DNA from: Candidatus Nitrosomarinus sp.
Lineage (GTDB): Archaea > Thermoproteota > Nitrososphaeria > Nitrososphaerales > Nitrosopumilaceae
Direction of reading: 5' to 3'
NCBI GenBank assembly: GCA_003702465.1
Contig: REGF01000025.1
Location: 1 to 15,156 of the forward strand
Length of the DNA stretch: 15,156 bases
Part shown: piece after piece, positions 1 to 6,579 of the stretch
Layout: each line of letters opens with the position of its first letter
Position numbering within the stretch: position 1 is the first letter of the stretch
Made by a program: the position numbers and the translations under genes
The notes under the pieces: generated by a model
Seen by the model: the letters and a program-made list of their open reading frames with translations, nothing else
Databases searched by the model: none
Told to the model about the DNA's origin: nothing

Positions 1-528
1 TAAATCTAAAACAACTTTGAAAGGTTTTGATTCTATAAGATTAGAATCAATATGAGTCATAATTCCATCAAGATAGATTTCAATTGTTTTAGTTTCATCA
101 TTAGTAATTCCCCATTTTTCTGGTTTTGATAACCAATTTTTCTTAGAATAGATATCTTCAATAATTAATTCATCTTCACGTGAAATTTCAACACCATCTT
201 TTCCTGCAGGTTTAATTCCATTGTATTGAGGTGGATTGTGTGAAGCTGTTATCATAATTCCACCAGAATAACCAAGAGATTTTACTGCATATTCAAGACA
301 AGGTGTTGGAACAAGACCAGCTACATTACAATCAATTCCAATTGAATTAAGACTAGAAGTAATGATTTTACAAATTAATGGACTTGATTCTCGTCCATCA
401 TATCCAATCAAAATTGGTCCCTTTTCAAAATAAGTTCCAATAGATAATGTCATTTCATGAATAAATTCTAAAGTAAAATCCTCATCAAAAACACCTCTAA
501 TACCATTCGTTCCAAAAAATTTTGCCAT
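1..528 (-). CDS. Phosphoglucosamine/phosphomannomutase, N-terminal part (runs off the left edge)
   Basis: Alpha-D-phosphohexomutase family enzyme that moves phosphate between C6 and C1 of a hexose or hexosamine, in cytosolic nucleotide-sugar synthesis. The visible 176 residues begin with MAKFFGTNGIRG, matching the family's N-terminal GTxGIRG segment. The phosphoserine motif TASHNPP follows, with the catalytic Ser at residue 96 and His97 and Asn98 after it, then the NGIK segment. The sugar-binding and C-terminal phosphate-binding domains lie beyond position 1; full proteins are usually about 450 residues, so this is an edge truncation, not a pseudogene. The ATG at 528 is chosen because the family motif starts at once. 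It is divergent from the tRNA-Leu gene and a TATA-like box sits between them. Substrate (glucosamine-, manno- or gluco-phosphate) cannot be settled from this part; archaeal homologues are often annotated GlmM. Confidence 0.93.
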   Translation of the reverse strand, partial: MAKFFGTNGIRGVFDEDFTLEFIHEMTLSIGTYFEKGPILIGYDGRESSPLICKIITSSLNSIGIDCNVAGLVPTPCLEYAVKSLGYSGGIMITASHNPPQYNGIKPAGKDGVEISREDELIIEDIYSKKNWLSKPEKWGITNDETKTIEIYLDGIMTHIDSNLIESKPFKVVLDL

Positions 529-545
529 GAGTGTATTCAATAATA

Positions 546-554
546 GATAAATTT
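546..554. promoter_or_regulatory. Shared TATA-like box between the mutase and tRNA-Leu
   Basis: The sequence GATAAATTT is AT-rich on both strands. It is centred about 26 bp upstream of the tRNA-Leu 5' end and about 22 bp upstream of the divergent mutase ATG. Positions fit an archaeal TBP site for either direction; that one box serves both is inference. Confidence 0.45.
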
Positions 555-575
555 GTGTTTAATGGCAAAGTCGTT

Positions 576-663
576 GCGGGAGTCGCCCAGCCTGGTCAAA
601 GGCGTAGGGCTTAGGACCCTATCTCTTAGGAGTTCGTGGGTTCAAATCCCACCTCCCGCACCA
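576..663 (+). tRNA. tRNA-Leu (anticodon UAG), CCA encoded
   Basis: The acceptor stem pairs GCGGGAG (576-582) with CTCCCGC (653-659), followed by discriminator A660 and a genomically encoded CCA (661-663). The anticodon stem pairs 605-609 with 617-621 and the loop is CTTAGGA, giving anticodon TAG at 612-614 (reads CUN leucine codons). The variable arm (622-635) is long, as expected of a class II leucine tRNA. The T stem pairs GTGGG (636-640) with CCCAC (648-652) around TTCAAAT. No intron is seen. The deformylase gene begins about 50 bp downstream. Confidence 0.97.
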
Positions 664-715
664 TCTTAATTACTGTGAATGATTAATAATGAGAAAAACT
701 TCATCATACAAAGTT

Positions 716-1558
716 ATGAAAAAAACAGTAGTAGGAATTACAGTTGTTGGTAAAGACAGAGAAGGTATTGTAGCAACATTTACTAATTTTGCATTTTCTA
801 GAGGAGGAAATATTGAAAAAGTAAATCAAAATGTAATCAAAAATCTTTTTGGTATGTATCTAGAAGTTTCATTTTCAAAAAAATTAGATGTAAAAAAATT
901 TGATATTGAAATTCAAAAGTTAGCAAAAAAAGAAAAAATGGATGTAAATACACATCATGAAACAAATTCTGAAAAAAATATTGCAGTATTTGTTACCAAA
1001 GAACCACTTTGTCTTCAAACATTTATTGCAAATAGAAAATCATTGAAAGGAAAAATTTCAGTAGTTATAGGTACAGAAAAATCATTAGAATCAATAGCAA
1101 AAAAAGCAAAAATTCCATTTATTACAGTTGAAGAAAAAAATCAAGCTAAAGCTGAAGAAAAAATCATAGATATTTGTAAGAAATACAATATTGATTTAAT
1201 TTCTCTTGCAAGATATATGAGAATTCTTAGTCCTAATTTTGTTTGGAGATATCCAAATAGAATTATTAACATTCATCCATCACTGTTACCTGCATTTCCG
1301 GGTGCATCAGCATATGCACAAGCTTTTGAGAGAGGTACAAAGATTGTTGGTGTAACATCACATTACGTTACGGAAAATTTAGACCAGGGACCAATAATTT
1401 TCCAAGATTCTTTTAAAGTAGATCCAAATGATACTCTAGAAAAGATCAAATCAAAAGGACAAAAACTTGAAGCAGAAACACTACTTAAAGCAACAAAAAT
1501 GCATTTAGAAAATAAACTGGAAGTTCGTTGGAGAAAAGTTCACATTAAAACAAAGTGA
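716..1558 (+). CDS. purU: Formyltetrahydrofolate deformylase (PurU-like)
   Basis: Hydrolyses 10-formyltetrahydrofolate to formate and tetrahydrofolate, balancing one-carbon units for purine synthesis; cytosolic. From the ATG at 716 the protein is 280 aa, the usual PurU length. An N-terminal ACT domain (about residues 4-75) is the regulatory module of PurU. A formyltransferase-fold domain (about 85-260) carries NIHPSLLPAFPG with catalytic Asn185 and His187, and Asp223 in NLDQGPII, the triad known from PurN/PurU. The frame is open to an ATG at 689, but that adds nine residues before the ACT domain, and a TATA-like GATTAATAAT (681-690) lies over that upstream codon, so 716 is preferred. The segment just after the ACT domain diverges from bacterial PurU. 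The creatininase-family gene follows after 5 bp, suggesting co-transcription. Confidence 0.88.
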   Translation: MKKTVVGITVVGKDREGIVATFTNFAFSRGGNIEKVNQNVIKNLFGMYLEVSFSKKLDVKKFDIEIQKLAKKEKMDVNTHHETNSEKNIAVFVTKEPLCLQTFIANRKSLKGKISVVIGTEKSLESIAKKAKIPFITVEEKNQAKAEEKIIDICKKYNIDLISLARYMRILSPNFVWRYPNRIINIHPSLLPAFPGASAYAQAFERGTKIVGVTSHYVTENLDQGPIIFQDSFKVDPNDTLEKIKSKGQKLEAETLLKATKMHLENKLEVRWRKVHIKTK

Positions 1559-1563
1559 ATTAA

Positions 1564-2286
1564 ATGACAAATCTAACATCTCAGTTTGATCCAATTTTAA
1601 GAAATTTAACTAAAAATAAGAAGAAAATTGCTGTAATTCCAATTGGTTCAATTGAACAACATGGCCCACACCTACCTATTTCAACAGATTCAGATATTGT
1701 TTCAGAGGTAGCAAAGAAAATTTGTGATAAAAATGGATACTTTCTTCTTCCAACAATTACTTATGGGGTTTCGTTTGAACATGCACCATTTTTTAATTTG
1801 AGTATTAGAGAATCAACTTTACGAACAATACTAATAGATTTGTGTAAATCATTGTCAGAAAATAACATCAAAACAATCTTCATAATTAATGGTCATCATG
1901 GAAATTTAAAATCAATAAAAAATTTTGATTTGAAAATTAAAAAAATATTGAAAAATAAAGTCAGAGTATTACCATTATCATATTGGCATTTTATGAAAAG
2001 GGATTTTGATCATGCTGGATTTGTAGAAACATCATTAATGTTAGCTATTTCAAAAAATGTTAAAATGAATTTAGCCAAGAAAGGGTTAATCACAGATAAA
2101 ATGACAAAACAAGAAATTGCAAAAATTAGTAAATTAGCTAATCAATCATTTCCAAAGGCTACTAAAAATGGAATTTGGGGAGATCCTAGAAAGGCTACCA
2201 AAAAAGATGGAGTAAAAATTTTGAATGAAATTGTACAAAATCTATCTAAAAAGTGTCAAACTTACCTTACTGAAGATAGGTTATAG
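1564..2286 (+). CDS. Creatininase-family metal-dependent amidohydrolase
   Basis: Member of the creatininase superfamily (240 aa, usual length). Visible signatures: GSIEQHGPHLPISTD (28-42), with metal ligands Glu31, His33 and Asp42; the NGHHGN loop (109-114) with His111; and HAGFVETS (150-157) with Glu155. These are the expected metal-site segments, so the enzyme looks active. Family members cleave C-N bonds: creatinine hydrolysis, removal of the formyl group from FAPy intermediates of archaeal riboflavin/F420 synthesis (ArfB), or peptide trimming in mycofactocin maturation (MftE). Thaumarchaea make riboflavin and F420 and the preceding gene is another deformylase, which makes an ArfB-like role attractive, but this is inference from context. 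It starts 5 bp after the deformylase stop and probably shares its transcript. It is followed by a promoter for LSm. Confidence 0.82.
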   Translation: MTNLTSQFDPILRNLTKNKKKIAVIPIGSIEQHGPHLPISTDSDIVSEVAKKICDKNGYFLLPTITYGVSFEHAPFFNLSIRESTLRTILIDLCKSLSENNIKTIFIINGHHGNLKSIKNFDLKIKKILKNKVRVLPLSYWHFMKRDFDHAGFVETSLMLAISKNVKMNLAKKGLITDKMTKQEIAKISKLANQSFPKATKNGIWGDPRKATKKDGVKILNEIVQNLSKKCQTYLTEDRL

Positions 2287-2300
2287 GTACACAATGATAT

Positions 2301-2309
2301 TTTAATATA
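2301..2309 (+). promoter_or_regulatory. TATA box for LSm/L37e transcript
   Basis: TTTAATATA is centred about 38 bp before the LSm ATG at 2343, predicting a start near 2331 and a leader of roughly 12 nt. GTGAT, which can pair with the archaeal anti-Shine-Dalgarno sequence, lies in that leader at 2334-2338. Inferred from spacing only. Confidence 0.5.
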
Positions 2310-2342
2310 ATCCCTCAATATTGAAGTCAATGAGTGATATAG

Positions 2343-2579
2343 ATGTCCGTTGATATGGCAGTAAAAGTATTGGATGAGAGTATTAATCAAGTTGTATTAA
2401 TAAAACTCAAAGGAAACAAAACAATTAGAGGTAATCTTTTAGGTTTTGATCAACACATGAATCTGCTACTCGATTCTTCAGAAGAGATTCCTACTGAAGG
2501 CGAGTCAAAAAGCCTTGGTTCCATCGTAGTTAGAGGAGATAATGTTGTTATGATATCCCCTCCACCACCAAAAAATTAG
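2343..2579 (+). CDS. Sm-like archaeal RNA-binding protein (LSm)
   Basis: Small Sm-fold protein of 78 aa that in archaea forms heptameric rings binding U-rich RNA. Sm1 motif: GNKTIRGNLLGFDQHMNLLL (24-43), with Asp36 and Asn40 of the uridine-binding pocket. Sm2 motif: SIVVRGDNVVMI (60-71), with the characteristic Arg64-Gly65-Asp66-Asn67. The C-terminal tail is PPPPKN. The next gene encodes ribosomal protein L37e 10 bp downstream; LSm-L37e pairing is widespread in archaea and supports both assignments and a link of RNA handling to translation. It has its own TATA box, so it probably starts a new transcript, which may continue into L37e, the coiled-coil protein and rpiA. Confidence 0.95.
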   Translation: MSVDMAVKVLDESINQVVLIKLKGNKTIRGNLLGFDQHMNLLLDSSEEIPTEGESKSLGSIVVRGDNVVMISPPPPKN

Positions 2580-2584
2580 GTGAT
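2579..2584 (+). promoter_or_regulatory. Shine-Dalgarno site of L37e
   Basis: GGTGAT is a perfect match to the complement of the archaeal 16S 3' end. It overlaps the last base of the LSm stop codon and lies 5 nt before the L37e ATG, which fixes that start and points to translation from a shared mRNA. Confidence 0.75.
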
Positions 2585-2589
2585 TTGGA

Positions 2590-2757
2590 ATGACAAAGGG
2601 TACTACTTCTATGGGTGGATTTACTAAAAAGAAAGTCCATATTAGATGTAGAAGATGTGGTAAAAATTCACTTCACAAGCGTCATCACCAATGTGCAAGT
2701 TGTGGATTCCCAGAGGCTAAACGAAGAAAGTATTCCTGGATTAAATGGTATACATAG
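2590..2757 (+). CDS. rpl37e: 50S ribosomal protein L37e (eL37)
   Basis: A 55-residue zinc-binding protein of the large ribosomal subunit, found in archaea and eukaryotes. The short product begins MTKGTTSMGG, as the family does, and has the zinc motif Cys20-x2-Cys23 (RCRRCGKNSLHKR) with Cys35-x2-Cys38 (QCASCGFPEAKRRKYSW), rich in Arg and Lys for rRNA contact. The family's usual length is about 55-60 residues in archaea, so it is complete. Start is set by the GGTGAT Shine-Dalgarno 5 nt upstream. The stop codon abuts the ATG of the following coiled-coil gene with no intervening base. Confidence 0.97.
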   Translation: MTKGTTSMGGFTKKKVHIRCRRCGKNSLHKRHHQCASCGFPEAKRRKYSWIKWYT

Positions 2758-3705
2758 ATGCAAGAAATTGCCTTAATTCTTAGTTCAATTGCAGGAGTTG
2801 CAACAGCAGCTGCTGTAAGAAAAATGCCAAGAGATAAGAATCAATTATTGAGTTTAGGTGCTAGTTCACATATCAAAAATCAAATTAATTCTTTAAAAAT
2901 TGAGAAAGATATTCTAACAAAAACAATTTCAAGATTATATCAATCTGATGATGAATTTTCTAAAATACAAAAAGACAAACTTCTCCTAAAATATCAACAC
3001 CAATTAGGAATAATTTTAGCAAAATTAGAAAAACTTGAACAAGCCAGTAAACATCCAGACTTAGGTCCAGTTGGAGACGGTTTGATAAGTTTGATGGATC
3101 AAAAATTATCCAAACTTGATGATAGATTATACGACTTGTCAACAAAGATGGCAAATTCAAAAATTCAAACACCTGAAGTTAAACAAGAAAAAGAGGAAAT
3201 TAAAAAACACATTTCAAAATCAATTAAAGAGTCATTTAATTTTGAAAAACCAAAGGAAACAAAAATAGATCCAATTGCAATTCCACCATCTAAATCAAAA
3301 AGATCATTTGAATTAACAACATTAACAAATATTCCAAAAAGTGAACCAAAATTCCCACTATTTGAAAAGAAAGAAACTGTAAAACCAATGCCAAAACCAA
3401 AGACAATTCAAACTGAATTAATTAAACCAAAAGAAGAAATTGTTCAACCAAAAACAAAAGTAGAAGACAAAGTAGAAATTATTCAATCAATTACGCCTAA
3501 ACCAGAAATTCAAATTCAAAATAAACCAGATTTAGATAAGGAAGTAGCAAAAATTACTGAACATAAAGCACTTCCTGAACCACAACAAAAGCCAAAGACA
3601 TCAACAATTGATGATGATTTTGATGAAGATGGTGATGATTTAGATAAAATCAAGGGTGATATTATGAGAGTTTTATCAAAACTTGATCAAGCAGAGGTCG
3701 AATAA
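2758..3705 (+). CDS. Unrecognised coiled-coil, Lys/Pro-rich protein with acidic C-terminus
   Basis: A 315-aa protein I do not recognise. Residues 1-20 are a hydrophobic, Ala-rich segment that could be a membrane anchor or buried helix, followed by RKMPRDK. Residues about 37-98 and 110-132 are heptad-like charged helices likely to form coiled coil. Residues about 140-280 are low-complexity Lys/Pro/Glu/Gln and probably disordered. A sharply acidic patch, DDDFDEDGDDLD (285-296), precedes a final helix (297-313, KIKGDIMRVLSKLDQ). This architecture suggests a membrane-tethered or scaffolding protein with a C-terminal peptide for a partner, but no function is assigned. It starts directly after the L37e stop and ends directly before the TTG of rpiA, so translation is probably coupled to both. 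Its base composition matches its neighbours. Confidence 0.8.
   Translation: MQEIALILSSIAGVATAAAVRKMPRDKNQLLSLGASSHIKNQINSLKIEKDILTKTISRLYQSDDEFSKIQKDKLLLKYQHQLGIILAKLEKLEQASKHPDLGPVGDGLISLMDQKLSKLDDRLYDLSTKMANSKIQTPEVKQEKEEIKKHISKSIKESFNFEKPKETKIDPIAIPPSKSKRSFELTTLTNIPKSEPKFPLFEKKETVKPMPKPKTIQTELIKPKEEIVQPKTKVEDKVEIIQSITPKPEIQIQNKPDLDKEVAKITEHKALPEPQQKPKTSTIDDDFDEDGDDLDKIKGDIMRVLSKLDQAEVE
3694..3698 (+). promoter_or_regulatory. Shine-Dalgarno-like site deciding the TTG start of rpiA
   Basis: GAGGT lies 7 nt before the TTG at 3706, inside the last codons of the preceding gene. It supports a TTG start at 3706 over the in-frame ATG at 3724. Confidence 0.6.
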
Positions 3706-4380
3706 TTGTCTTATGATGATGCCATGGAGGCATTATCAAGTGATGCACTAAAATTAATTAAAAATAATCAAATTATTGGATTAGGTAGTGGTAGAGCTGC
3801 AACTTCATTAGTGAAATCACTTGCAAAATTAATTAAATTAAAAAATTACAGCATCAAAGGAATTCCAACATCATTACAAATTAAATTAGTTGCAGAAAAA
3901 GCTGGAATACAATTAATTGAATCAGATCAAGTAAACCATATTGATATTGTGTTTGATGGTGCAGATCAAATTGATTCACAAAAGTATGTCATCAAAGGTG
4001 GTGGTGGAGCATTACTAAGAGAAAATATTTTGTTTAGTCTTGCAAAAAAAGTTGTAGTCATGGCAGATAAAACAAAATTTGTTAAAAATTTTACAAGAAC
4101 AGTTCCAATTGAAATTCATCCATTAGCAAGAAATGGAGTAATAAATTCTATTAAAAAATTAGGTGGAGAATCTAAAATTCGCTCTTTAGATAGAGGTTAT
4201 CCATTTTTTACTGAAAATGGAAATATTATTTTAGATTCTGATTTTGGAACAATAAAAAATCCTAAAATGTTAACACAAAAAATTAAACAAATTCCAGGAG
4301 TTTTAGAATCAGGTATTTTTCTTAGAAAGCCAGATATTATTTACAAAGCTAAAACAAACGGTAAATTTGAAATTATTTAG
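3706..4380 (+). CDS. rpiA: Ribose-5-phosphate isomerase A
   Basis: Interconverts ribose 5-phosphate and ribulose 5-phosphate, supplying ribose for nucleotides; cytosolic. At 224 aa it is full length. The phosphate-binding GLGSGRAA (25-32) is followed by FDGADQID (83-90) and KGGGGALLREN (97-107). Asp84, Asp87, Lys97 and the general base Glu106 align with E. coli RpiA Asp81, Asp84, Lys94 and Glu103 at a constant offset of three, so the active site is intact. The TTG start is accepted because it directly follows the previous stop, has GAGGT upstream, and gives the family's usual N-terminal lead before GLGSG. Its last 8 bp overlap the 3' end of the convergent amidohydrolase gene. Confidence 0.96.
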   Translation: MSYDDAMEALSSDALKLIKNNQIIGLGSGRAATSLVKSLAKLIKLKNYSIKGIPTSLQIKLVAEKAGIQLIESDQVNHIDIVFDGADQIDSQKYVIKGGGGALLRENILFSLAKKVVVMADKTKFVKNFTRTVPIEIHPLARNGVINSIKKLGGESKIRSLDRGYPFFTENGNIILDSDFGTIKNPKMLTQKIKQIPGVLESGIFLRKPDIIYKAKTNGKFEII

Positions 4381-5770
4381 TAATTACTTTTCTTGAGACA
4401 TGTTTTCCATGACCAAGTTTACCTATTACCTCAAAATCATCTGAAACTAATTCGCCTCTAACTATAGTCTTTACAGGCCAACCTTTCAAGTTTCTTCCCT
4501 CATATACAATATAATCAGAAAAACTACCAAATAACTCAGAAGTTACTTTTTTCTCTTTTTTCAAATCAATCATTGTTACATCAGCATCGGAATTCTTTTC
4601 AAGTGTTCCTTTTTGTGGATACATTCCAAAAATTTTTGCTGCATTAAAACTAGTAAATTTTACAAATTGTTCAAGGGTAATTCTATTTTGATTTACTCCG
4701 TCGTTAAGTAATATTGGTAAAGAAGTTCCAATTCCAGGAAAACCAGCTAAAGCACCCCAAACATCATCACCATCAAGTTTTAATTTCAATTGATTTGCAA
4801 CATGATCTGTTCCTATAGTATCAATTTGATTATTTGACAATGCATTCCAAACAGCTTTTTTATCATTTTCAGTTCGTATTGGAGGCATTACTTTTGCAAG
4901 ATATCCATTTTGTTTTTCATGTGATAAAGTAAGATAATGAGGACAAGTTTCTACAAAAATTTTTGTTCCTAGTTTTTTTTCTTCTTGAATTTGTAATAGT
5001 GCCTCTTCGGAACCAATATGAACAAAATAAATTACACAATCATATTCTCTACCAAATTTACAGACTGTTTTAATCGCTTTTGCTTCAAATTCAGGTGAAC
5101 GGCTAGATGACCATGCAGATAAGCCATCTTGGTTTTTTTCTTTAGCTTTTTTTATTCCACAGCCACATGATTCATAATCTTCTGCATGAACAAGTACAGG
5201 ACAACCAAGTTGTGCTGCATTTTTAACAATTTTTTCTACAAGTTCATCTGTAACATTGACTTGAGATGCAACAAGATTAGAAGAATTTGGTGGCATATCC
5301 ATATACACATGTCCAACTTCACCACCAAGATTCATGTAAATTTTGAAAGATGTAATTCCCTTGTCAACACAAAAATTCATTTCATCAATTTGTTGTTGGG
5401 TAAAAATTGATGCATGTATAGCATAATCAACATAATGATGTTCAGATGAAGAAATCAATTGTGGTTGTAAAGAATTTGAAAAAGGATTTTCTAATCTAAG
5501 CATTCTCATCATAGTTGTAACTCCACCAATTGCTGCAGCATGAGATTCAGTTTTAGCAGCTTCATTGATGGGCGAATAAACTCCATAATGAACATGAGTA
5601 TCAATTGCACCAGGAATTGAAATTAAACCATTACCGTTAATTTTATGATCACATGCTGGAACATCATTTGTTAGTCCTACAATTTTTCCTTCATCAATAA
5701 TGATATTTTTGTCAACCTTACCAGTTGGAAGAATTACGTGTGAATCAACAATTACAGTATCATATGTCAT
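4373..5770 (-). CDS. Cyclic amidohydrolase, dihydroorotase/hydantoinase family
   Basis: Amidohydrolase-superfamily enzyme of 465 aa with a complete binuclear metal site: His59 and His61 in DTHVHYG, the carbamylated Lys143 in GITSFKIYMN, His195 in VLVHAE, His251 in YFVHIGS, and Asp322 in GTDHV. A C-terminal urease-like strand region (about 380-450) is typical. Such enzymes open or close cyclic amides: dihydroorotate in pyrimidine synthesis, or dihydropyrimidines and hydantoins. It lacks the FREPG-type Arg after the HxH motif that binds the dihydroorotate carboxylate in class I dihydroorotases, and SFKIYMN resembles dihydropyrimidinases, so the substrate is uncertain. Automatic annotation would probably say dihydroorotase. 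The ATG at 5770 has a TATA-like box 27 bp upstream, implying a leaderless message. Convergent with rpiA (8-bp overlap) and divergent from the 65-aa gene. Confidence 0.85.
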   Translation of the reverse strand: MTYDTVIVDSHVILPTGKVDKNIIIDEGKIVGLTNDVPACDHKINGNGLISIPGAIDTHVHYGVYSPINEAAKTESHAAAIGGVTTMMRMLRLENPFSNSLQPQLISSSEHHYVDYAIHASIFTQQQIDEMNFCVDKGITSFKIYMNLGGEVGHVYMDMPPNSSNLVASQVNVTDELVEKIVKNAAQLGCPVLVHAEDYESCGCGIKKAKEKNQDGLSAWSSSRSPEFEAKAIKTVCKFGREYDCVIYFVHIGSEEALLQIQEEKKLGTKIFVETCPHYLTLSHEKQNGYLAKVMPPIRTENDKKAVWNALSNNQIDTIGTDHVANQLKLKLDGDDVWGALAGFPGIGTSLPILLNDGVNQNRITLEQFVKFTSFNAAKIFGMYPQKGTLEKNSDADVTMIDLKKEKKVTSELFGSFSDYIVYEGRNLKGWPVKTIVRGELVSDDFEVIGKLGHGKHVSRKVITK

Positions 5771-5793
5771 CTAGAAATTTTAGATCATAGACT

Positions 5794-5800
5794 CTATTAT
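5794..5800 (-). promoter_or_regulatory. TATA-like box for the amidohydrolase
   Basis: ATAATAG read on the minus strand is centred 27 bp upstream of the ATG at 5770, the spacing expected if transcription starts at the start codon. Confidence 0.4.
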
Positions 5801-5843
5801 GCGTTAAGGAATAAGCTTAAGTTGACTGACAAAAAGAAAAATT

Positions 5844-6041
5844 ATGGATGATTCAGAAATTGCAAAACGTGATCATCAGAGAAATAAATCTGAGATTGTA
5901 AAATTGGTTAAAGAGATGTTTAGTCAAGAAAAATGGGGAGATGAAGAATATAAGAAAAAACTCCAAGAATTAGTTACAAAAGATGAAGAATTAGTCAAAG
6001 AAGTTATTAAAAAAATCAAGTTAGAAAAAGGTTTCAAATGA
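5844..6041 (+). CDS. Small charged helical protein of unknown function (65 aa)
   Basis: Not recognised. The 65 residues contain no Cys and only one Trp, are about half Lys/Glu/Asp/Arg, and look almost wholly helical: residues 10-29 (NHxx-free, HQRNKSEIVKLVKEMFSQ) and 34-63 (DEEYKKKLQELVTKDEELVKEVIKKI in part) form two amphipathic helices with Leu/Val/Ile spacing suggesting a helical hairpin or dimer. No signal peptide or membrane segment. It stands between the divergent amidohydrolase (73 bp gap) and tRNA-Ala (44 bp downstream). An AT-rich AAGCTTAAG box lies about 26 bp upstream of the ATG, consistent with a near-leaderless message. Considered real because codon use matches its neighbours and no competing gene covers it. 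Confidence 0.65.
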   Translation: MDDSEIAKRDHQRNKSEIVKLVKEMFSQEKWGDEEYKKKLQELVTKDEELVKEVIKKIKLEKGFK

Positions 6042-6085
6042 GGATAAAGAATGAATAAAAGCCCAAATCAGTCCAAGTAATTTGA

Positions 6086-6157
6086 GGGCCGATAGTTTAG
6101 GGGCATAATGCTTCGTTCGCAACGAAGATGACGAGGGTTCGATTCCCTCTCGGTCCA
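6086..6157 (+). tRNA. tRNA-Ala (anticodon CGC)
   Basis: Acceptor stem GGGCCGA (6086-6092) pairs with TCGGTCC (6150-6156); the third pair is G6088-T6154, the G3:U70 wobble that is the alanine identity element. Anticodon stem 6111-6115 pairs with 6123-6127 and the loop TTCGCAA gives anticodon CGC at 6118-6120. T stem GAGGG (6133-6137) pairs with CCCTC (6145-6149) around TTCGATT. Discriminator is A6157; CCA is not encoded (the DNA continues TTTT, which may help termination). No intron. GAATAAAAG about 26-33 bp upstream may be its TATA box. Confidence 0.97.
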
Positions 6158-6172
6158 TTTTACCAGAAACTA

Positions 6173-6179
6173 TTATACA
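6173..6179 (+). promoter_or_regulatory. TATA box for the 119-aa zinc-ribbon gene
   Basis: TTATACA is centred 25 bp upstream of the ATG at 6201, so transcription should begin at or next to the start codon (leaderless). Confidence 0.5.
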
Positions 6180-6200
6180 TAAATAAAAAATACCGTCATC

Positions 6201-6560
6201 ATGGAAGTTTTTGACGGTAAAAAAGCAGCACAAGATTATATGTCAAAACACACTTTAGCATTTTCAACTCCAGAACTAACTCTAATGAGATTTTCATTTT
6301 GGTTGGGAGATTCAGTTCCAGATCCTAAAAACGAGGGAAAAGGAATTCCAAGAATGATGACATATTTAACAGAACAAGACTTTGAACCAGTCTTAATTGA
6401 CGATGAAACGTATGTTCCATCAGGTGCAGTAAAAAGTTCAGCAAGTGTTGGAAATGCATACAATGAAGTGAAAACAGATGGTAAGTTCTGTTCTGAATGT
6501 GGTACTAGTTTATCAATGACAGCAAAGTTTTGTCCTGAATGCGGTACAACACAAGAATAA
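6201..6560 (+). CDS. Zinc-ribbon protein A, unknown function (119 aa)
   Basis: Residues 1-75 form a compact domain I do not recognise (MEVFDGKKAAQDYMSKH, then LMRFSFWLGDSVPDP and a segment ending FEPVLIDDETYVPSG). After a short Ser/Ala linker (76-93) comes a C-terminal zinc ribbon with Cys97-x2-Cys100 and Cys111-x2-Cys114 (KFCSECGTSL, KFCPECG). No signal peptide or membrane segment; cytosolic. Such ribbons usually mediate protein or nucleic-acid binding, but no partner can be named. It is convergent with zinc-ribbon protein B (19 bp between stops), and a third protein with a similar C-terminal ribbon is encoded 1 kb away. The start is fixed by the TATA box 25 bp upstream. Confidence 0.8.
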   Translation: MEVFDGKKAAQDYMSKHTLAFSTPELTLMRFSFWLGDSVPDPKNEGKGIPRMMTYLTEQDFEPVLIDDETYVPSGAVKSSASVGNAYNEVKTDGKFCSECGTSLSMTAKFCPECGTTQE

Positions 6561-6579
6561 AAAAATTCTATTTTTAATT

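Noticed and set aside
5186..5410. 74-aa plus-strand open frame opposite the amidohydrolase
   Set aside because: Antisense to the metal-ligand region of a conserved enzyme, with no supporting signals.
6021..6233. 70-aa open frame on the minus strand across tRNA-Ala
   Set aside because: It reads through the reverse strand of the tRNA; its EGIEPSSSSLRTKHY-type product is a well-known artefact of translating tRNA genes backwards.
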